64,000 nt of DNA from Talinum fruticosum (lineage: Eukaryota > Streptophyta > Magnoliopsida > Caryophyllales > Talinaceae), in NCBI GenBank assembly GCA_021018815.1, contig JAITYX010000083.1, positions 1,550,001 through 1,614,000 on the forward strand. Reading direction: 5' to 3'. The position numbers and the translations under genes were made by a program. Shown here in pieces: positions 61,277-64,000 of this stretch (position 1 is its first letter; each line of letters begins with the position of its first letter). The notes under the pieces were generated by a model. That model searched no databases, was not told the origin of the DNA, and worked only from the letters and a program-made list of their open reading frames with translations.

Positions 61277-62953
61277 TTATATCCAAGAGCTCAATGATAC
61301 GTGTTCTTCTGAATAAAACTGAGCCCTAAGAGCTCTGGTCACTTTCTCCTCAATTTGGAAAGCTTTATTAAGAATTTCATCGGGGACTGGCGGCATAGAT
61401 CCGAATACAGCATTTGATATGCTAACCAAACCCGGAGTCTGACTACCAAATGCAACATTGGCGATAGCATGCGTTTCGCCAATGTTGAGTTGGAAGTGAA
61501 TTAGGCCTTGAGGGAACGCAAAAATATCACCCTTATGAAGCACCTTACCGTAGAGCCTGTTAGTGCCATCTTGTAAGTTGGAGGACAGAAATCCGGCATA
61601 TAGGGTTCCCTCTATGACAGTGAGCATCTCCGAGGCTCGTGGGTGTAAATGGGGTTGGTTAAGGCCACCGGGGCAAAGTCTATGCGCCCCATGGCCACCC
61701 CGAGTGTGTTCAAGGCCGGAAATGTGCTTGAGTTCACCTGAACTACCTTCGATTTCAACGGATTATTTGTATCTCCAACGGTATTGAAGCCTTTGTATAC
61801 GAAATCATTTGCCGTGACATCCTTTGGATTCTTGCAAAAGAATCCATTGACATACACTGCATGATAAATAGGTAAAAAAGTTACTCAAATATTTAAAGTT
61901 ATTAAGTTATAATTTCAGTTTTTTATCACCCAAAAAAAATAAAATAAAGGGGAAGCATAAAGTTATAATTTCATGTAATTTTTTTTTTTTATGAGGGTGT
62001 TGATGTAGAATTAAGCACAAAATAAAAAGCAAGAGCATATGCCAAATATATATTTCCTTTAAACTGAAATATCTCCTTTTAATGCTAAGTGATGTCCTTT
62101 CTTCTCTGCTCCTTTTATTTTAGGAAACTTTGCGATGATTTGGGATGGCCTTATCCATATATTCTCAAAAAGTCCGTACATTGAAATTTTGGAATATTTA
62201 TTGTTTTTAAATTATAATATTTATTTTTGGTTTATTATATATCATATTGTAGTTTAAAATTGTACAAAATTAAGTAGTTTGGTTTAGAGATAATAAATAT
62301 CTACAAAATACAGTACACAAACGTCCAAGTTTATAACATGGTGTATAATTATCCAAATCCCCAAAAGTATAGTTTATTTTAATCTAATAATCATTCTTTT
62401 AATAATTAGTACTAGTATTTCTCAACATAAATAATCAATAATTAATACCAAGAACGGGGTCCAACTCTTCAAAAGCTCAAGCCGTGATAGTTAAAGGTTA
62501 AAGAATAGGTTTATATTCTAACATGCCCCTCATGCGACGCAACAAAGACTCCGCTTACCTTGTACAATAATCAATACTATGATCTGTTGAGATTCGAACT
62601 AAGACCTCTAGATACCATGTTTAAAAACCAACTCAATCAACATGTTAAACTGATGGCTAAAAGTTCGGAAATAGATTTATACTCAAACATCATCGAATGG
62701 CTAACTACATTTTAAAAATAGAAACCTTACGAGAACATCGTGCATGTGTATATATATAATAAAAATACTTGAAATTTATAAGAAATTAAAGATTAAAAGT
62801 GGAGTAGATACCACCAGTGTGAGGTTCAGTTACACCAACGCAAAAATCCTGAAGAGAAGCTGGGTCGGCAGCAGTGGCTATGAAAAGAGTGAAGCTCATG
62901 ATGGCTAAAGCCACCCAAGTGACAGCCATGATTCGTGCACCACTCTTTTCCAT
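61277..62953 (-). pseudogene. Germin-like protein GLP-F, frameshifted in the first metal box
   Basis: Exons 62953-62812 and 61856-61277, intron 955 nt, longer than in the other copies. Exon 1 codes a clear signal peptide and LQDFCVGVTEP. Exon 2 reads normally (VYVNGFFCKNPKDVTANDF) to GRIDFAP, then one base is missing in a G run at about 61,668-61,671. The frame is lost through the first box and resumes correctly at MLTVIEGTLYAGF. Read as is, the product loses all metal ligands. The second box and C-terminus are undamaged, so the mutation is young or a sequence error. Confidence 0.85.
61862..62811 (-). other. Long intron of GLP-F
   Basis: AT-rich. At about 62,585-62,625 the minus strand carries GAGGTCTTAGTTCGAATCTC, a B-box-like motif that may come from a SINE. 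No other element is identified. Confidence 0.4.
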
Positions 62954-63056
62954 GAGGGGTTACTGATTAAGGGTCGAGGAGGGAGAGGTCGATCCAAAAA
63001 ATGGTTTATGATATTTTTAGAAGTCTAGTGTGAGAAATGGGGAGAGAGTGATGGCC

Positions 63057-63065
63057 CTATTTATA
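63057..63065 (-). promoter_or_regulatory. TATA box of GLP-F
   Basis: TATAAATAG on the minus strand, about 105 bp before the start codon. Confidence 0.75.
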
Positions 63066-63342
63066 GCCCCTAACGATCACAAAAATGGTGAAAATTCAGG
63101 GCATTTCAGGGTTTTCCGTTCAAGTTATTGGAGCTCATCATAAAAACTGTTGATAGCCTTGCTTGTGGATGTGTTGAGTGGGAGGTATAGTGGCCTATGA
63201 ATGTTAGGTGGCGAAATAGTCGCTTTTCACATGATTTTGGTTTTACTCTCAACCTCCTTTTGTGTGTTTGAGAGCCACCCATCATTTGGATATCTCTATG
63301 ATGATATATCTTTTTATGATAATGGAGGAGCCTCGCCTCATA

Positions 63343-63528
63343 TACTGCTTTCATTGTCTTACGACATTTATCGTTTTTGAGTTGTGGGAAAATATTTAAA
63401 AAAAAAAACGACAAAATTTGTGTTAAAAGTTTAAGTTGTTCCAAGGTTTCATTAAAAATGAAGAAATTCAATGAAAAAGGAGAGAAAAAATTAATTAATT
63501 AGGGTAAAATTGGTAAAGTAGTCACTAA
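63343..63528. mobile_element. Stowaway-type MITE, truncated
   Basis: Shows the family interior (AAATTTGTGTTAAAAG, GTTTCATTAAAAATGAAGAA). It stops where the next MITE begins, as if the latter had inserted at a TA inside it. Confidence 0.6.
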
Positions 63529-63530
63529 TA

Positions 63531-63786
63531 CTTCCTCGGTTTCAAATACTTATTATTTTTAGGTTACTAAAAAATCTAAAATTTATAACAAAATTTATGT
63601 TAAAAGACCAAGTTGTCCCAATGTTTCATTAGAAATAAAGAACATCGATGAAAAAGAAGAGGAAAAACAATTAACAAGGACAAAATTAATAAACTAGACA
63701 TTAATATATCATTGGGATTGTAAAGTGACGGATATTACGAAATTAAAAAGTTAATTAAATTAATATATATTGTGAAACGTAGAGAG
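63531..63786. mobile_element. Stowaway-type MITE, complete (256 bp)
   Basis: Left end CTTCCTCGGTTTCAAATAC, right end the inverse type (GTGAAACGTAGAGAG), TA on both sides. The last 200 bp of the window after it hold nothing I can identify. Confidence 0.75.
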
Positions 63787-64000
63787 TATAATATAATTTT
63801 TTTATATAAACACAACAAATATCCTCCTTCTAGAGTCAACTACAAGAATATTTTTCTCAAAGTTTATTTTTATGTGGAATTTGAGAATTAGTCTCTCCAT
63901 ATGCAGAAATACTTATAAAAATAAGACTATCGATATTTAGATTTTATCAAATCTGGCATAAACTGGAGCATACTTAGCGTTGTTGTTTTTGTGACTTTAA

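Noticed and set aside
1..64000. CRISPR arrays, bacterial operons or a novel immune island
   Set aside because: Introns, plant gene families and plant transposons dominate. The tandem repeats seen are microsatellites, one minisatellite and transposon subterminal arrays.

Overview
This is a plant nuclear chromosome segment, almost certainly from a dicot. The genes have GT-AG introns and AT-rich intergenic DNA, and the protein families and transposons are all plant types. I cannot name the species.

Layout. Positions 1-10,500 are the gene-bearing part: a small conserved plant protein of unknown function (515-976, +), a complete four-exon RNA-dependent RNA polymerase gene of the RDR2 type (2,663-7,421, -), and a single-exon ATL-type RING-H2 E3 ligase (8,848-10,017, -). 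From about 10,800 to the end the window is transposon-rich and carries a dispersed germin-like protein (GLP) family, all on the minus strand. It comprises a small 3' fragment (13.6 kb), GLP-A (26.1-26.9 kb, frameshifted), GLP-B (31.2-32.0 kb, intact), GLP-C (35.6-36.4 kb, same frameshift as A), GLP-D (49.9-50.8 kb, intact), GLP-E (53.1-58.0 kb, intron split by a Copia element, damaged first exon) and GLP-F (61.3-63.0 kb, frameshifted). A, B, C, D and F have a TATAAATAG box about 100-120 bp before the start codon, and related flanks show that the family grew by tandem segmental duplication.

Mobile elements. An 8.8-kb Gypsy-type element (14,489-23,280) has two 2,716-bp LTRs, a 5-bp target duplication, a tRNA-Met-type primer site, a purine tract and a dead, scrambled interior. 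A reverse-oriented, internally deleted Copia element (53,831-57,864) sits in the GLP-E intron. An older truncated Copia (27,745 to about 30,480) carries two hAT elements, one inserted at the edge of the other. Two further hAT elements have perfect 8-bp target duplications. Two Mutator-like elements with long inverted ends carry host-like sequence, one of them a class III peroxidase first exon. There are also several Stowaway-type MITEs, one split by a 1.4-kb insertion with a 5-bp duplication, LINE debris, a 200-bp foldback and many (TA)n tracts.

Functionally, RDR2 makes double-stranded RNA for 24-nt siRNA silencing of transposons, ATL proteins are membrane E3 ubiquitin ligases, and GLPs are secreted manganese cupins of the cell wall, often defence-related. 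They are not a pathway. I found no convincing new biochemical system. The most distinctive signals are the frameshift shared by GLP-A and GLP-C but not GLP-B, the peroxidase-carrying Mutator element, and the Gypsy element with near-identical LTRs around a scrambled interior. Three apparent single-base losses in GLP coding runs could also be assembly errors.
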